Shown in pieces: positions 51,895 to 61,111 of a stretch of 64,000 bases of DNA. Within the stretch, counting starts at the first letter, position 1. Each line of letters begins with the position of its first letter. The notes under the pieces are model-generated. The model was given only the letters and a program-made list of their open reading frames with translations. It made no database searches and was not told the origin of the DNA. Origin of the DNA: GCA-003244245 sp035606945 (GTDB taxonomy: Bacteria > Actinomycetota > Actinomycetes > Mycobacteriales > Pseudonocardiaceae). The DNA is taken from assembly GCA_035606945.1 (NCBI GenBank), contig DATNDR010000016.1, forward strand, positions 1-64,000, given 5' to 3'. Position numbers and translations under genes: made by a program.

Positions 51895-53547
51895 ATGCTG
51901 GACCGCGCGGTCATCGACGCCCTGTTCCCGGCTGACCTACCGGAACCCGAGTACTGGGAACGGCGCTACCCATCTCGGTCGCTTCCGGAGGGTGCTCAGA
52001 TCACCCGGTTCGGTCCCTCCCCGACCGGGTTCGTGCATATCGGCGGCATCTATGTGGCCACCATCGACCGCGACATCGCGACCCACTCCGGGGGTGTCTA
52101 CCTGGTGCGGGTGGAGGACACCGATCAATCCCGCGAGGTCGAAGGTGCGCTGACCCAGTTCGCCCGCGCGTTCGACTACTTCGGTATCCGCCCCGACGAG
52201 GATGACGAACACGGGGCCTACGGCCCCTACCGGCAGTCCAGGCGCGACCGGATCTACCTGACCTACGTGCGGGAACTGCTGCGCCAGGGCAGGGCCTACC
52301 CGTGCTTTGCCACCAAAGAGGAGCTGGCCGACATCACCACCCGCCAGCAGGCGGCAAAAATTCCCACCGGCTACTACGGATCGTGGGCGGTCTGGCGCGA
52401 CGCCGACGTCACCGCCGTAGCGACCAAGCTCGCCGAAGGTATCCCGTATGTGGTGCGCTTCCGCGCCCCCGATGATGCCGCGAGGCAGCGAGTCCGTTTC
52501 ACCGACACGATCCGGGGTGAGTTGGAGCACGAGGCCAACCGCAACGACACGGTCATCCTCAAATCATCCGACCAATCCCCTCGGCTGCCTACCTACCATT
52601 TCGCACATGCAGTCGACGATCATCTGATGCGCGTCAGTCTGGTCATCCGCGGCGACGAATGGATCTCTTCGGTGCCGCTGCACCGCCAGCTGTTCGACGC
52701 GCTGGGTTTCGAGCAGGTGCGTTATGCGCACGTCGCCCCGCTGATGAAGCAGATTTCCGGCGGCAAACGCAAGTTGTCCAAGCGCGCAGATCCCGAAGCC
52801 AGTGTCGACTTCTACATCGAAGCCGGCTATCCCTCCGATGCCATCCTGTACTACCTGCGGGGACTGGCCAACGGGCGGCTCGCCGACATGCCGCTCCAGC
52901 AGGCCCTCGCCACCCCAATCCAGCTTGAGCAATGCGGCGTCGCCGGACCCCTGGTGGACCTGGTCAAGTTGGAAGACATCAGCGCCGATTACATCGCCAC
53001 GCTGCCAGGAGATCAGGTTCTCGGCGCAGTGCGCACCTGGGCTGCGCAGTATGATCCCGGCCTGGTCGAGGTGCTGGACACTGAACGCGATCTCGCGCTG
53101 CGAGCGTTGGCCGTGGAGCGCGACGGTGTTACCAATCCTCGCAAAGACCTGCGCAAATGGTCTGATTTCCGAGCCACCTACGGATTCTTTTTCCCGCAGC
53201 TGTTCGACACACTGTCTGGACCCACTGACGAACGCCTGGCGCCCCTCGGTGTGGACGCCGCCGTCACCGCAAGTTTCGCCCATGACCTCATCGAGGGTTA
53301 TCAGCATATGGACGACTCCCAGGAATGGTTCAACCAGATCCGCGAACTAGCCGCGAAACACGGCTTTGCGGCTAACGCCAAGGAATACAAGAAGAACCCC
53401 GACGCTTACCCGGGTTCGATCCGCGAAGCGTCCCAACTCGTCCGCGTCGCCCTCACCGGCTCCACCCGAAGCCCCGACCTGCATGCCATCACCCAGGCAC
53501 TCGGCGAGTCCGAGGTGCTGCGCCGGCTGCGCGCGCTGGGTGGCTAA
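51895..53547 (+). CDS. gltX: Glutamyl-tRNA synthetase, clostridial-type
   Basis: 550 residues from ATG 51895 (ATG 51856 is a longer option). Class I motifs: HIGH version PSPTGFVHIGG (HIGG 48-51) and KMSKS version GKRKLSKR. Long stretches (VRVEDTDQSREVEGALTQF; YHFAHAVDDHLMRVSLVIRG; GEYGPY-like EHGAYGPYRQS) resemble the roughly 550-residue GluRS of Clostridia rather than the usual actinobacterial enzyme of about 490. It could be the only GluRS or a second copy; only the rest of the genome can tell. It ends 4 nt into the convergent kinase gene. Confidence 0.9.
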   Translation: MLDRAVIDALFPADLPEPEYWERRYPSRSLPEGAQITRFGPSPTGFVHIGGIYVATIDRDIATHSGGVYLVRVEDTDQSREVEGALTQFARAFDYFGIRPDEDDEHGAYGPYRQSRRDRIYLTYVRELLRQGRAYPCFATKEELADITTRQQAAKIPTGYYGSWAVWRDADVTAVATKLAEGIPYVVRFRAPDDAARQRVRFTDTIRGELEHEANRNDTVILKSSDQSPRLPTYHFAHAVDDHLMRVSLVIRGDEWISSVPLHRQLFDALGFEQVRYAHVAPLMKQISGGKRKLSKRADPEASVDFYIEAGYPSDAILYYLRGLANGRLADMPLQQALATPIQLEQCGVAGPLVDLVKLEDISADYIATLPGDQVLGAVRTWAAQYDPGLVEVLDTERDLALRALAVERDGVTNPRKDLRKWSDFRATYGFFFPQLFDTLSGPTDERLAPLGVDAAVTASFAHDLIEGYQHMDDSQEWFNQIRELAAKHGFAANAKEYKKNPDAYPGSIREASQLVRVALTGSTRSPDLHAITQALGESEVLRRLRALGG

Positions 53548-54950
53548 CGCAGTTCACGCAGCGGAAGGCGAATCTGGAAGCGGGTGTCGCCTGGTTGAGA
53601 GTGCAGCTGCAAGTCGCCGTGGTGGCGGTTGACCACGACCCGCCAGCTGACGTCGAGGCCGAGACCGGTGCCCTGGCCGACCGGCTTGGTGGTGAAGAAC
53701 GGTTCGAAGACCCGCTTGGCCACCTCGGGCGCGACACCGCTACCGGTGTCGCCGATTTCTACCAGGGCGAACTCACCGTCGCGGGCGGTGCGCACAGTGA
53801 GGGTGCCTTCCCCCTGCATGGCATCGGCGGCGTTGTCGATCAGGTTGGTCCACACCTGATTGAGCTCAGCCGGGTAGGCGGGGATGGCGGGCAACTCCCG
53901 GTCGTAGTCCTTCACCACCTGGATGCCGTCGCCGAGCTTGCGGGCGAGCATGACCAGTGTGGCGTCCAAGCCGTCGTGCAGATCGATGTCCTGGTGCGGT
54001 GCGCGGTCCAGCTGTGAGTACTGCTTGGCGGCGGCGACCAGCGCGGTGATCCGGGCGGTGGCGTCGCCGATCTCGCGGAGCAGGTTCTCGGTGTCCACGG
54101 TGTAGGCCAGCCAGCGCAGCGCCCCCTCCAGCGACTCGGCCGGCGTGGTATCCGCGACCTCGGCCAGGTCGGCGACCCGCAGCCCACCTGCGACGAACAC
54201 CGGCGCCAGCTCCCAACCTTGCGCCACTTCATGGTTATCGAGCCAGTCGGCCAGCTCGTCTTCCAGGTCACCGGTCTGTACCGCGGTCAGGGCGGGCGCA
54301 CTGTGACCGGCCGCTACGAACCGCTCCTGCAGAACCGTCAGGGTTTTCAGGACATCACGATCAAGCCGGCCCTCGGCGAGCATCGCCAGCTTGTGCCGCA
54401 TCCCGGCCAGCCGCTCCCGCAGCGTGTCAGCCGCCCGGCTGGCCGCAGCCGCCGGATTGTTCAGTTCATGGGTCAGCCCGGCGGACAGCTTGCCCAGCGC
54501 CAGCAACCGCTCGCGTTGCCCCACCAGCACGTTGGTGTTGGAGATCCCGACGAACATGCCTTGCAACAGGTGCACGGCCATCGGGTACCAGCGGCGGAAC
54601 ACCTCGTTGAACTCGCGACTCGGCAAGGCGAGGACCTGGCAGTCGCTCAATGCCCGCACCGATGCCGAGTAATTCTGATCAACCTGGTCACCGAGGTAGA
54701 ACTGGGTGGCACCGAAGTAGACTCCGCGCTGGTCGCTCCGCAAGATCTCGACCTGGTCGCCGGCGACCAGCCGGGTCATCTGGATTGTTCCCGACAGCAG
54801 CACGTAGAAGCCACCGGCCGGCTCGCCCTCGGAGACGATGATCTCGCCGTCGCCGATGTCGATCATCTCGCTGTGTCCGCGGATCCACTCCAGCTGAGTG
54901 TCGGTCAGGTCGGTGAACAAGAACAGCTCGCGCAGCTCGGTATCCGTCAC
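53544..54950 (-). CDS. Sensor histidine kinase with cyclic-nucleotide-binding-type domain
   Basis: 468 residues. The N-terminal cNMP/CRP-like beta barrel (about 1-130; ELFLFTDLTDTQLEWI, SEGEPAGGFYVLLSGTIQMTR) is followed by a helical region and HisKA-like box (LSAGLTHELNNPAAAASRAADTL, candidate phospho-His161). The C-terminal HATPase has N (NLIDNAADAM), G1 (DTGSGVAP), F (FEPFFTTK) and G2 (GTGLGL) boxes. No membrane segment: a soluble sensor. Its start overlaps the upstream receiver-flavoprotein gene (ATGA), its obvious partner. Confidence 0.88.
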   Translation of the reverse strand: MTDTELRELFLFTDLTDTQLEWIRGHSEMIDIGDGEIIVSEGEPAGGFYVLLSGTIQMTRLVAGDQVEILRSDQRGVYFGATQFYLGDQVDQNYSASVRALSDCQVLALPSREFNEVFRRWYPMAVHLLQGMFVGISNTNVLVGQRERLLALGKLSAGLTHELNNPAAAASRAADTLRERLAGMRHKLAMLAEGRLDRDVLKTLTVLQERFVAAGHSAPALTAVQTGDLEDELADWLDNHEVAQGWELAPVFVAGGLRVADLAEVADTTPAESLEGALRWLAYTVDTENLLREIGDATARITALVAAAKQYSQLDRAPHQDIDLHDGLDATLVMLARKLGDGIQVVKDYDRELPAIPAYPAELNQVWTNLIDNAADAMQGEGTLTVRTARDGEFALVEIGDTGSGVAPEVAKRVFEPFFTTKPVGQGTGLGLDVSWRVVVNRHHGDLQLHSQPGDTRFQIRLPLRELR

Positions 54951-56605
54951 TGATCCTCCAGGTAACGGTGCACCAAGGTGACAGCCATCGCGCCCTCACC
55001 CACCGCGGAAGCGACCCGCTTGACGGACTCGGCGCGCACGTCTCCGGCCACGAACACTCCCGGCAGGCTGGATTCGAGGTAGTAGGGGTCCCGATCCAAG
55101 GACCATCCCGCGGGGCGGCGCCCATCGATCACCAGGTCCGGACCGGTCCGGATGAACCCGCGAGCATCCCGGGCCAACACACCGTCGAGCCAGCCGGTTC
55201 GCGGGGCGGCGCCGATGAACACGAACACGTGACCGGTGGGCACCGTGTCGGTGGCGCCGGAACGGGTGTGCCGAAGGCTCAGAGCCTCCAAGTGTGCCTC
55301 GCCGTGCGCCGCGGCAACCTCGGTGCAGGCCCGTATCGTCACGTTGGCCAGCGCGCCCAACTGCTGGATGAGGTAATGCGACATCGAGCGCTCCAGAGAG
55401 TCCCCGCGGACCAGCAGGGTCACCTGGCGGGCGTGACGGGAGAAGAACACCGCTGCCTGGCCGGCCGAGTTGGCGCCGCCTACCACGTAGACGTCCTGGC
55501 CGGCGCACGCCGGGGCCTCCGTCATCGCCGAGCCGTAGTAGACGCCGCGGCCGGTGAGCTCGGCCACGCCGGGTGCGGCCAACGCGCGGTAGGCGACGCC
55601 GGTGGCGAGCACCACGGCATGCGCAGCGATCTCGCTGCCGTCACCGAAGTGCACCACCCGCGCGGAACCGCGCGCCTCCAGACCGACGACTTCCCGGGCC
55701 GACAGCGCTTCGGCGCCGAACTTCTGGGCCTGCCGCCGCGCTCGGTCGGTCAGCTGCGCACCGGACACCCCATCGGGGAAGCCCAGGTAGTTCTCGATGC
55801 GGGAGCTTTGCCCGGCCTGCCCGCCGCTGGCCTTCTTTTCGACGAGTACCGTGCGGAGCCCTTCGGAGGCGCCGTAGACCGCGGCGCCGAGACCGGCGGG
55901 CCCGGCACCGACCACGATCAGGTCGTAGAACTGCGCCGCCGGCTGGGTAGACAGCCCGACCGCGTCCGCGATCTCGGCGACACCGGGCTGCCGTAAGGTG
56001 CGCCCGTCTGCAGTGATCACGACCGGGATCTCCGCGGCGTTAGCACCGGCTGCGTCGAGCAACCGTTGACCTTCCGGGTCGTCGACGCTGTACCAGCGGT
56101 ACGGCACCGCGTTGCGGGCCAGGAAATCCCGCGTGTGGTAGGACGGCGCCGACCAGCGGTGCCCGATCACCTTGATCTGCTCGACGGCGGTCTCCCCCAT
56201 CGCCCGCCAGGTCTCCACCAACGCGTCGACCACCGGGTAGAGCTTCTCCTCCGGTGGGTCCCACGGCTTGAGCAGGTAATGGTCGACGTCGACGATATTG
56301 ATCGCCTGAATGGCCGCGTCGGTGTCGGCGTATGCGGTGAGCAACGCCCGCCGGGCCCGCGGGAACAGATCCATCGCCTGCTCGAGGAACTCGATACCGT
56401 TGAGCTGCGGCATCCGGTAGTCGGCGAGGATCGCCGCGACTGGTTCGCCCCGGCGCTTGATCTCCTTGAGCGCGTCCAGGGCGTCCAGCGCCGAGTCGGC
56501 CCGCACCACCCGGTAGTGCTCGCCGTAGCGGCGGCGCAGATCTCGCGCCACTGCCCGGGAGACACCCGGATCGTCATCCACGGTCATCAGCACGGGCTTC
56601 GCCAT
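54947..56605 (-). CDS. Response-regulator receiver fused to thioredoxin-like and thioredoxin-reductase-like domains
   Basis: 552 residues from ATG 56605. Receiver domain: acidic pocket DDD at 10-12, phospho-acceptor Asp62 (LADYRMP), Lys113 (LLKPWD). A thioredoxin/glutaredoxin-like domain (about 145-215, HRWSAPSYHTRDFL) lacks a CxxC. The flavoprotein part (about 230-552) has LIVVGAGPAGLGAAVYGASEGL, GGQAG and VYVVGGANSAGQAA, but at the usual CxxC site reads GSAMTEAPAC. It thus looks like a flavin NAD(P)H enzyme under phosphorylation control, not a classical thioredoxin reductase. Translation is coupled to the kinase gene. Confidence 0.88.
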   Translation of the reverse strand: MAKPVLMTVDDDPGVSRAVARDLRRRYGEHYRVVRADSALDALDALKEIKRRGEPVAAILADYRMPQLNGIEFLEQAMDLFPRARRALLTAYADTDAAIQAINIVDVDHYLLKPWDPPEEKLYPVVDALVETWRAMGETAVEQIKVIGHRWSAPSYHTRDFLARNAVPYRWYSVDDPEGQRLLDAAGANAAEIPVVITADGRTLRQPGVAEIADAVGLSTQPAAQFYDLIVVGAGPAGLGAAVYGASEGLRTVLVEKKASGGQAGQSSRIENYLGFPDGVSGAQLTDRARRQAQKFGAEALSAREVVGLEARGSARVVHFGDGSEIAAHAVVLATGVAYRALAAPGVAELTGRGVYYGSAMTEAPACAGQDVYVVGGANSAGQAAVFFSRHARQVTLLVRGDSLERSMSHYLIQQLGALANVTIRACTEVAAAHGEAHLEALSLRHTRSGATDTVPTGHVFVFIGAAPRTGWLDGVLARDARGFIRTGPDLVIDGRRPAGWSLDRDPYYLESSLPGVFVAGDVRAESVKRVASAVGEGAMAVTLVHRYLEDQ

Positions 56606-56864
56606 TATTCCCACCAACGCCGTTGAGCGAACTATCTATTTCTCTTCAGCTGCGGCTTCCATCGCCGCCGGCTGAGTTGATGTCTGCGACCGGAGCAGCC
56701 GGGACAACCGAATCAACGAGGGCGGCCATGCGAATCAGCACAGTGTCGACGGGTCGGGTTCGATCGACACCAGCGTTTCCGCCTCGGTCGGTACCTTGAG
56801 GCTCATAGCCGTCAGGTGTCCCCAATGTGGGATAAACCCGCTGAGCGCGACGTACCCTAGCTTC

Positions 56865-57527
56865 TCAGCTCGGGCGCACGCCTCGGGCGAGCAGCCGGGC
56901 CACGTAGGTCGCCAACTCTGCCGCGGTCCACGGGTAGCGCTCCACCACCAGCATGCGGGCGCACGATTCGGAGACAGCGGCGATCATTTCCGCGACCACC
57001 GGCGCCTTGCGGTCGATGTCCTCAATGCCGCCGGCCACCATGTACTGGCGCACCAGCTCGCGTAACTGACCCACCACCATTTCTCGGACGCGTCGAACCC
57101 GCTCCGCCACCACGGAACCGGATCCCCAACCGGAATCGAAGACCACCCGCCATGAGTTCGGCGCCTGAAGCGCGCCGGCGAGAAAAGCGGTGAGCCCGGC
57201 CGCCAGTACGGCCTCCACATTGTCGGAGACGAGATTGCTCGGCAGCGACTCGGTGATCGCGCCCAGCAGGCGACGCTCCTCCCGGTCCAGCAATGCCAGC
57301 AGCAACTCGTCCTTGTTAGCAAAGCACTCGTAGACCACCGGCTTGGTCACCCCGGCCGCTTCGGCCACCGCCTGCATCGAAGTGCCCTTGTAGCCGTGCT
57401 CGACGTAGACCTCCAACGCCGCGTCGAGAATCAGCGGACGCCGGCGCTCGGGGCCGAGGTGGGCAGCCCGCGCGCGTCCGCCGCCGCGGCGCCGCACCTC
57501 GATTGGAATCACCGTCGGCTTTTCCAC
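56865..57527 (-). CDS. TetR-family repressor of the EphD operon
   Basis: 220 residues, GTG start. N-terminal helix-turn-helix (LILDAALEVYVEHGYKGTSMQAVAEAAGVTKPVVYECFANKDEL) with a basic N-terminal arm (EVRRRGGGRARAAHLG). The ligand-binding half is generic. It is divergent from the M24-EphD operon; the 95-bp gap holds palindromic sites, so it most likely represses both sides until a ligand binds. In the 259-bp gap upstream of the receiver-flavoprotein gene (56606-56864) I see nothing further. Confidence 0.88.
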   Translation of the reverse strand: MEKPTVIPIEVRRRGGGRARAAHLGPERRRPLILDAALEVYVEHGYKGTSMQAVAEAAGVTKPVVYECFANKDELLLALLDREERRLLGAITESLPSNLVSDNVEAVLAAGLTAFLAGALQAPNSWRVVFDSGWGSGSVVAERVRRVREMVVGQLRELVRQYMVAGGIEDIDRKAPVVAEMIAAVSESCARMLVVERYPWTAAELATYVARLLARGVRPS

Positions 57528-57546
57528 TTGACAAAACTACCATGAC

Positions 57547-57575
57547 GTAGGAACTTCCTACTATGGAGTAGGAAC
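57547..57575. promoter_or_regulatory. TetR operator candidate
   Basis: GTAGGAA-C-TTCCTAC (57547-57561) is a perfect palindrome, followed by a third half-site GTAGGAAC at 57568-57575, 21 bp from the first. A TTGACA lies at 57528-57533 and a TACTAT at 57559-57564, so a bound repressor would cover promoter elements. Confidence 0.75.
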
Positions 57576-57622
57576 CTTGGTCCGTAGGGGACCCCGGGAG
57601 GTGGCTCCAGGGAGGTGACACA

Positions 57623-58459
57623 GTGGCTGGAACAGCGCTGACTGATCCCGCCCAGCTGGCGAAGTTCCGTGCGGTCCAGCAGCTGGCCTACGCGGCGGCG
57701 GAGTCGGTCGGGCAGGCGCTGCAACCGGGTGTCACGGAGCAGCAGGCCGTCCAACGGATCCGTGACTACCTGCTGGAACGAGGTGTGCAGGACTGGTTCC
57801 ACACGCCCTTCGCGTGGTTCGGCGACCGAACGGCATTTCGCAACTTCTGGACTCCACTGAAGTTCTTCCCCACCCAGCGCAGGCTGGAAGAGGGCATGCC
57901 GTTCATCCTCGACTGCGCACCGGTACGCGAGGGGTACATGGCCGATATCGGCTACGCCGGCTGCCTGGGCACCAACCCGATCTACGAACAGCTGATGAAC
58001 GACCTAGCCGAGTACCGCACGCTGATCGTCACCAGGGTGCGTGACGGCGCGCCGCTACGGCAGATCTACCGCGACGTCGACGCGCTGCTCGCCCGGCACG
58101 GGTACGACAACCGGCACCGGGTCTATCCCGGGCGGGTCATCGCACATCAGATCGGCATGGTGCACTCGCGGCTGCCGAAGTTCATCGCCGCCGGGTTCGG
58201 TATCCGTGCGCTCCACACTCTCGTCGGCGACCTGATCGTGGAACGGATGCATCACCGCTCGCCGCTGTGGGCCGATGGCGAGATCTCCAACCATCCGGCC
58301 ACGCCAGGATTGTGGGCAGTCGAGCCGCACATCGGTTTCCGTGACGTCGGGGTGAAGTTCGAGGAGATCCTGGTGGTGCCTCCCAGCGGCGACGCGTACT
58401 GGCTCGACGATGACCTCCCGCACGTGCGCCGCTGGCAGCGAGCGGCGGCCGCATCATGA
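57623..58459 (+). CDS. M24-family (aminopeptidase P/creatinase-fold) hydrolase
   Basis: 278 residues, GTG start after GGGAGGTGA, a near-perfect ribosome-binding site. All five metal ligands of the pita-bread fold can be placed: Asp (FILDCAPV), Asp (YMADIGYAG), His (IAHQIGMVHS), Glu (AVEPHIG) and Glu (VKFEEILVVP). Residues such as WFHTPFAWFGDRTAFRNFW are unusual. A first gene in an EphD operon is unlikely to be a general peptidase; hydrolysis of an amide or ester in the pathway is inference. It overlaps ephD by 4 nt (ATGA). Confidence 0.85.
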   Translation: MAGTALTDPAQLAKFRAVQQLAYAAAESVGQALQPGVTEQQAVQRIRDYLLERGVQDWFHTPFAWFGDRTAFRNFWTPLKFFPTQRRLEEGMPFILDCAPVREGYMADIGYAGCLGTNPIYEQLMNDLAEYRTLIVTRVRDGAPLRQIYRDVDALLARHGYDNRHRVYPGRVIAHQIGMVHSRLPKFIAAGFGIRALHTLVGDLIVERMHHRSPLWADGEISNHPATPGLWAVEPHIGFRDVGVKFEEILVVPPSGDAYWLDDDLPHVRRWQRAAAAS

Positions 58460-60186
58460 CTGTCACGACTAAGGACATCATCACGACCGATGGCGTGCCG
58501 CTGCGCGTGCACGAATCAGGCCCAGCCGGCGCACCCACGGTGGTCTGCGTGCACGGCTATCCCGACGACCACACCCTGTGGGACGACGTGACCACCGAGC
58601 TGGCGGCCCGCTACCGGGTCGTGAGCTACGACGTCCGGGGGGCCGGCGAGTCCGGGAAGCCCCGCAGCCGCCGGGGCTATCGGATCGACCAGCTCGTCCG
58701 GGATCTCGCCGCGGTGATCGACGCGGTCAGCCCGGACCGCCCGGTGCATCTGCTGGCCCATGACTGGGGATCGGTCCAGGCCTGGCATGCGGTGACCGGC
58801 CAGCGGCTGCGCGACCGGATCTCCTCCTACACCTCGATCTCCGGGCCGTGCATCAACCACGCCGACCACTGGTTCCGGGCACGACTGCGCCGGCCGACGC
58901 CGCGAGCGCTACGGGAACTGGTCACCCAGCTGCGGATGAGCTGGTACGTCGCGTGGTTCCAGCTGCCGCTGCTGCCCGAACTGGCCTGGCGCGCCGGGCT
59001 CGCCCAGCGGCTGCTCGCCCTGGTTGACGACGCCGGTGTCTGTGCTGTGGCGGATGCGGTGAACGGCCTACAGCTGTACCGGGCGAACATGATGCCCCGG
59101 CTCACCGCGTCCAGGCCCCGCACGACTGACATCGCCGTCCAGGTGCTTGCGCCCCAGCGAGATCCGTTCGTATCGAGATCATTGCAGACGGAAATCCGGC
59201 GTTGGGTACCCAACCTGGCCGTTCGCGAGCTGCCCGCCGGCCATTGGTTGCCGCGTACCCACCCGCACACCGTGGCACGCTGCGCGAGCGAGCTGATCGA
59301 CCACGTCGAGGGTGGTCCGCCAGCACGCGGCCTGCGCCGCGCCCGGCGCACCGACCGCAAGCGGCAACGCTTCGACGACACCCTGGTGGTGATCACCGGC
59401 GCGGGCAGCGGCATCGGCCGGGCCACCGCACTGGAATTCGCCGAACACGGTGCCGAGGTGATCGTCACCGACATCGACCAGCAGGCAGCCGAGCGCACCG
59501 CACAACTGGCCGGCACGCTCGGCCCGCGCGCGAGCGCGTACCTGCTCGATGTCTCTGATTGCGGCGCGATGGAGAAGTTCGGCACCGTGCTGCGAGAAAA
59601 TCACGGCATCCCGGACATCGTGATCAACAATGCCGGCATCGGCGTCGCGGGTCCGTTCTTCGACACCACGGTGGCCGACTGGGAACGGATCATCGACGTC
59701 AACTTGTGGGGCGTCATCCACGGTTGCCGCGTTCTGGGCGGCCTGATGGTCGAAGGCCGTACCGGCGGCACCATCGTCAACATCGCCTCCGCCGCCGCCT
59801 ACCTGCCTACCCGGTCACTGCCGGCGTATGCCGCCACCAAAGCCGCGGTGCTCGCACTGAGCCAGTGCCTGCGCGGCGAACTGGCGCAGGCCGGCATCGG
59901 CGTGGTGACGATCTGCCCCGGTTTCGTGCACACCAATATCGCCAACAGCACCCGGTTCGTCGGGCGCGATGCCGCGCAGGAACAGGCCACGAGGCAGCGC
60001 GCGACCACGCTGTACCGCCGCCGCAACTTCACCCCGCGCCAGGCGGCGCGGGAGATCCTGCGGGCGGTGCAGCGCAACACCGCCGTCGCCCCGATCACCG
60101 TCGAAGCCAAGGCCGGGCTGCTGATCTCCCGACTCACTCCAGGGCTGCTCCGCTCGCTGGCCCGCACCGATCTCATCCCTCGATAA
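58456..60186 (+). CDS. ephD: EphD-type epoxide hydrolase fused to short-chain dehydrogenase
   Basis: 576 residues. The N-terminal alpha/beta hydrolase (about 1-290) has HGYPDDHTLW, nucleophile Asp103 (LAHDWGSVQAW) and a late His (GHWLPRTHPH), the epoxide hydrolase set. The C-terminal SDR (about 310-576) has TGAGSGIGRATALEFAEHGAEV, NNAGIG and the Y-x3-K motif (YAATKAA). The fusion matches mycobacterial EphD (Rv2214c), linked to epoxy-mycolic acid metabolism. An epoxide opened to a diol could be oxidised by the SDR half. Next gene 27 nt downstream. Confidence 0.9.
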   Translation: MTVTTKDIITTDGVPLRVHESGPAGAPTVVCVHGYPDDHTLWDDVTTELAARYRVVSYDVRGAGESGKPRSRRGYRIDQLVRDLAAVIDAVSPDRPVHLLAHDWGSVQAWHAVTGQRLRDRISSYTSISGPCINHADHWFRARLRRPTPRALRELVTQLRMSWYVAWFQLPLLPELAWRAGLAQRLLALVDDAGVCAVADAVNGLQLYRANMMPRLTASRPRTTDIAVQVLAPQRDPFVSRSLQTEIRRWVPNLAVRELPAGHWLPRTHPHTVARCASELIDHVEGGPPARGLRRARRTDRKRQRFDDTLVVITGAGSGIGRATALEFAEHGAEVIVTDIDQQAAERTAQLAGTLGPRASAYLLDVSDCGAMEKFGTVLRENHGIPDIVINNAGIGVAGPFFDTTVADWERIIDVNLWGVIHGCRVLGGLMVEGRTGGTIVNIASAAAYLPTRSLPAYAATKAAVLALSQCLRGELAQAGIGVVTICPGFVHTNIANSTRFVGRDAAQEQATRQRATTLYRRRNFTPRQAAREILRAVQRNTAVAPITVEAKAGLLISRLTPGLLRSLARTDLIPR

Positions 60187-60213
60187 CGTCCCAGCTCGGA
60201 AGGAAGGCGCTCG

Positions 60214-61110
60214 ATGTTCCGCCGCAGCCACGCCCCGGGAACCAATAACGTGGACAACCTCGTGCTCCGACCACGAGACGTCGCCTTCGATTGGAACAGC
60301 CTGCCCACGCATTGGGTGCCGGGCCAGCCGTTCGTCACCCACACCATCAACGTGCTGCACCTGCTGCTGCCGGCGGGGGAGCGGTGGTTCGTCGACGTGT
60401 TCACCCAGGCTCTTCCGTTCATCAAGGACGACAAGCTGCGCGAGGAGGTGCTCGGCTTCATCGGCCAGGAAACGATTCACGCCCGTTCCCACCAGGGCGT
60501 GCTCGATCACTGGAAGGCCAGGGGCATCGACACCGATACCTACGTAAAGCAGATCGACTGGATGTTCTTCACAGCGCTGGGCGATCGCGACCTGATATCC
60601 AAGCGGCGCGAAGAGTGGCTGATCGAGCGACTGTCGATCATCGCGGCGATCGAGCACATCACCGCGATGCTGGGCAACTGGGCACTCAACTCCCCCGCAC
60701 TCGATGCGGCCGGCGCCGACCCGACCATGCTGGATCTGCTGCGCTGGCACGGCGCTGAAGAGGTCGAGCACCGTGCGGTGGCCTTCGATGTGTTCACCCA
60801 CCTCGACGGCCGGTACCTGCGCCGGGTGCGGGGCATGACGGTCACCTGGCCGGTCATGTTGTGGCTGTGGGTGCGGGGTGTGGTCTTTTTGATGCGGATC
60901 GATCCTGAGCTGACCGGCCGGCGCAGGAAGGCGCGCTGGCGGCATTACTTCCGTGCCAGCCGCCGGCACCTGCTGCCTCCGGCGAACGAAATCGTCCGCG
61001 GCGTGCTGAGATACCACCGACCCGGGTACCACCCATCGAAGGAGTTCTCCACCGGGCAGGCCGTCGCCTACCTCGCCGGCTCCCCTGCGGCGACCGCTGC
61101 GGCGGTGTGA
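60214..61110 (+). CDS. 'Metal-dependent hydrolase' (PF10118-type) with di-iron oxygenase signature
   Basis: 298 residues, ATG after GGAAGGAAGG. The family is annotated as metal-dependent hydrolase, but the sequence shows a four-helix carboxylate pattern: Glu56 (AGERWF), Glu86-x2-His89 (QETIHARSH), Glu147 (AIEHITAM) and Glu183-x2-His186 (AEEVEHRAV). The spacings (30 and 36) are those of ferritin-like di-iron enzymes. A hydrophobic segment (TWPVMLWLWVRGVVFLM, about 211-227) suggests membrane association. It is directly followed by a flavin-[2Fe-2S] reductase, as in di-iron oxygenase systems. I infer an oxygenase acting on a lipid. Confidence 0.8.
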   Translation: MFRRSHAPGTNNVDNLVLRPRDVAFDWNSLPTHWVPGQPFVTHTINVLHLLLPAGERWFVDVFTQALPFIKDDKLREEVLGFIGQETIHARSHQGVLDHWKARGIDTDTYVKQIDWMFFTALGDRDLISKRREEWLIERLSIIAAIEHITAMLGNWALNSPALDAAGADPTMLDLLRWHGAEEVEHRAVAFDVFTHLDGRYLRRVRGMTVTWPVMLWLWVRGVVFLMRIDPELTGRRRKARWRHYFRASRRHLLPPANEIVRGVLRYHRPGYHPSKEFSTGQAVAYLAGSPAATAAAV

Positions 61111-61111
61111 C

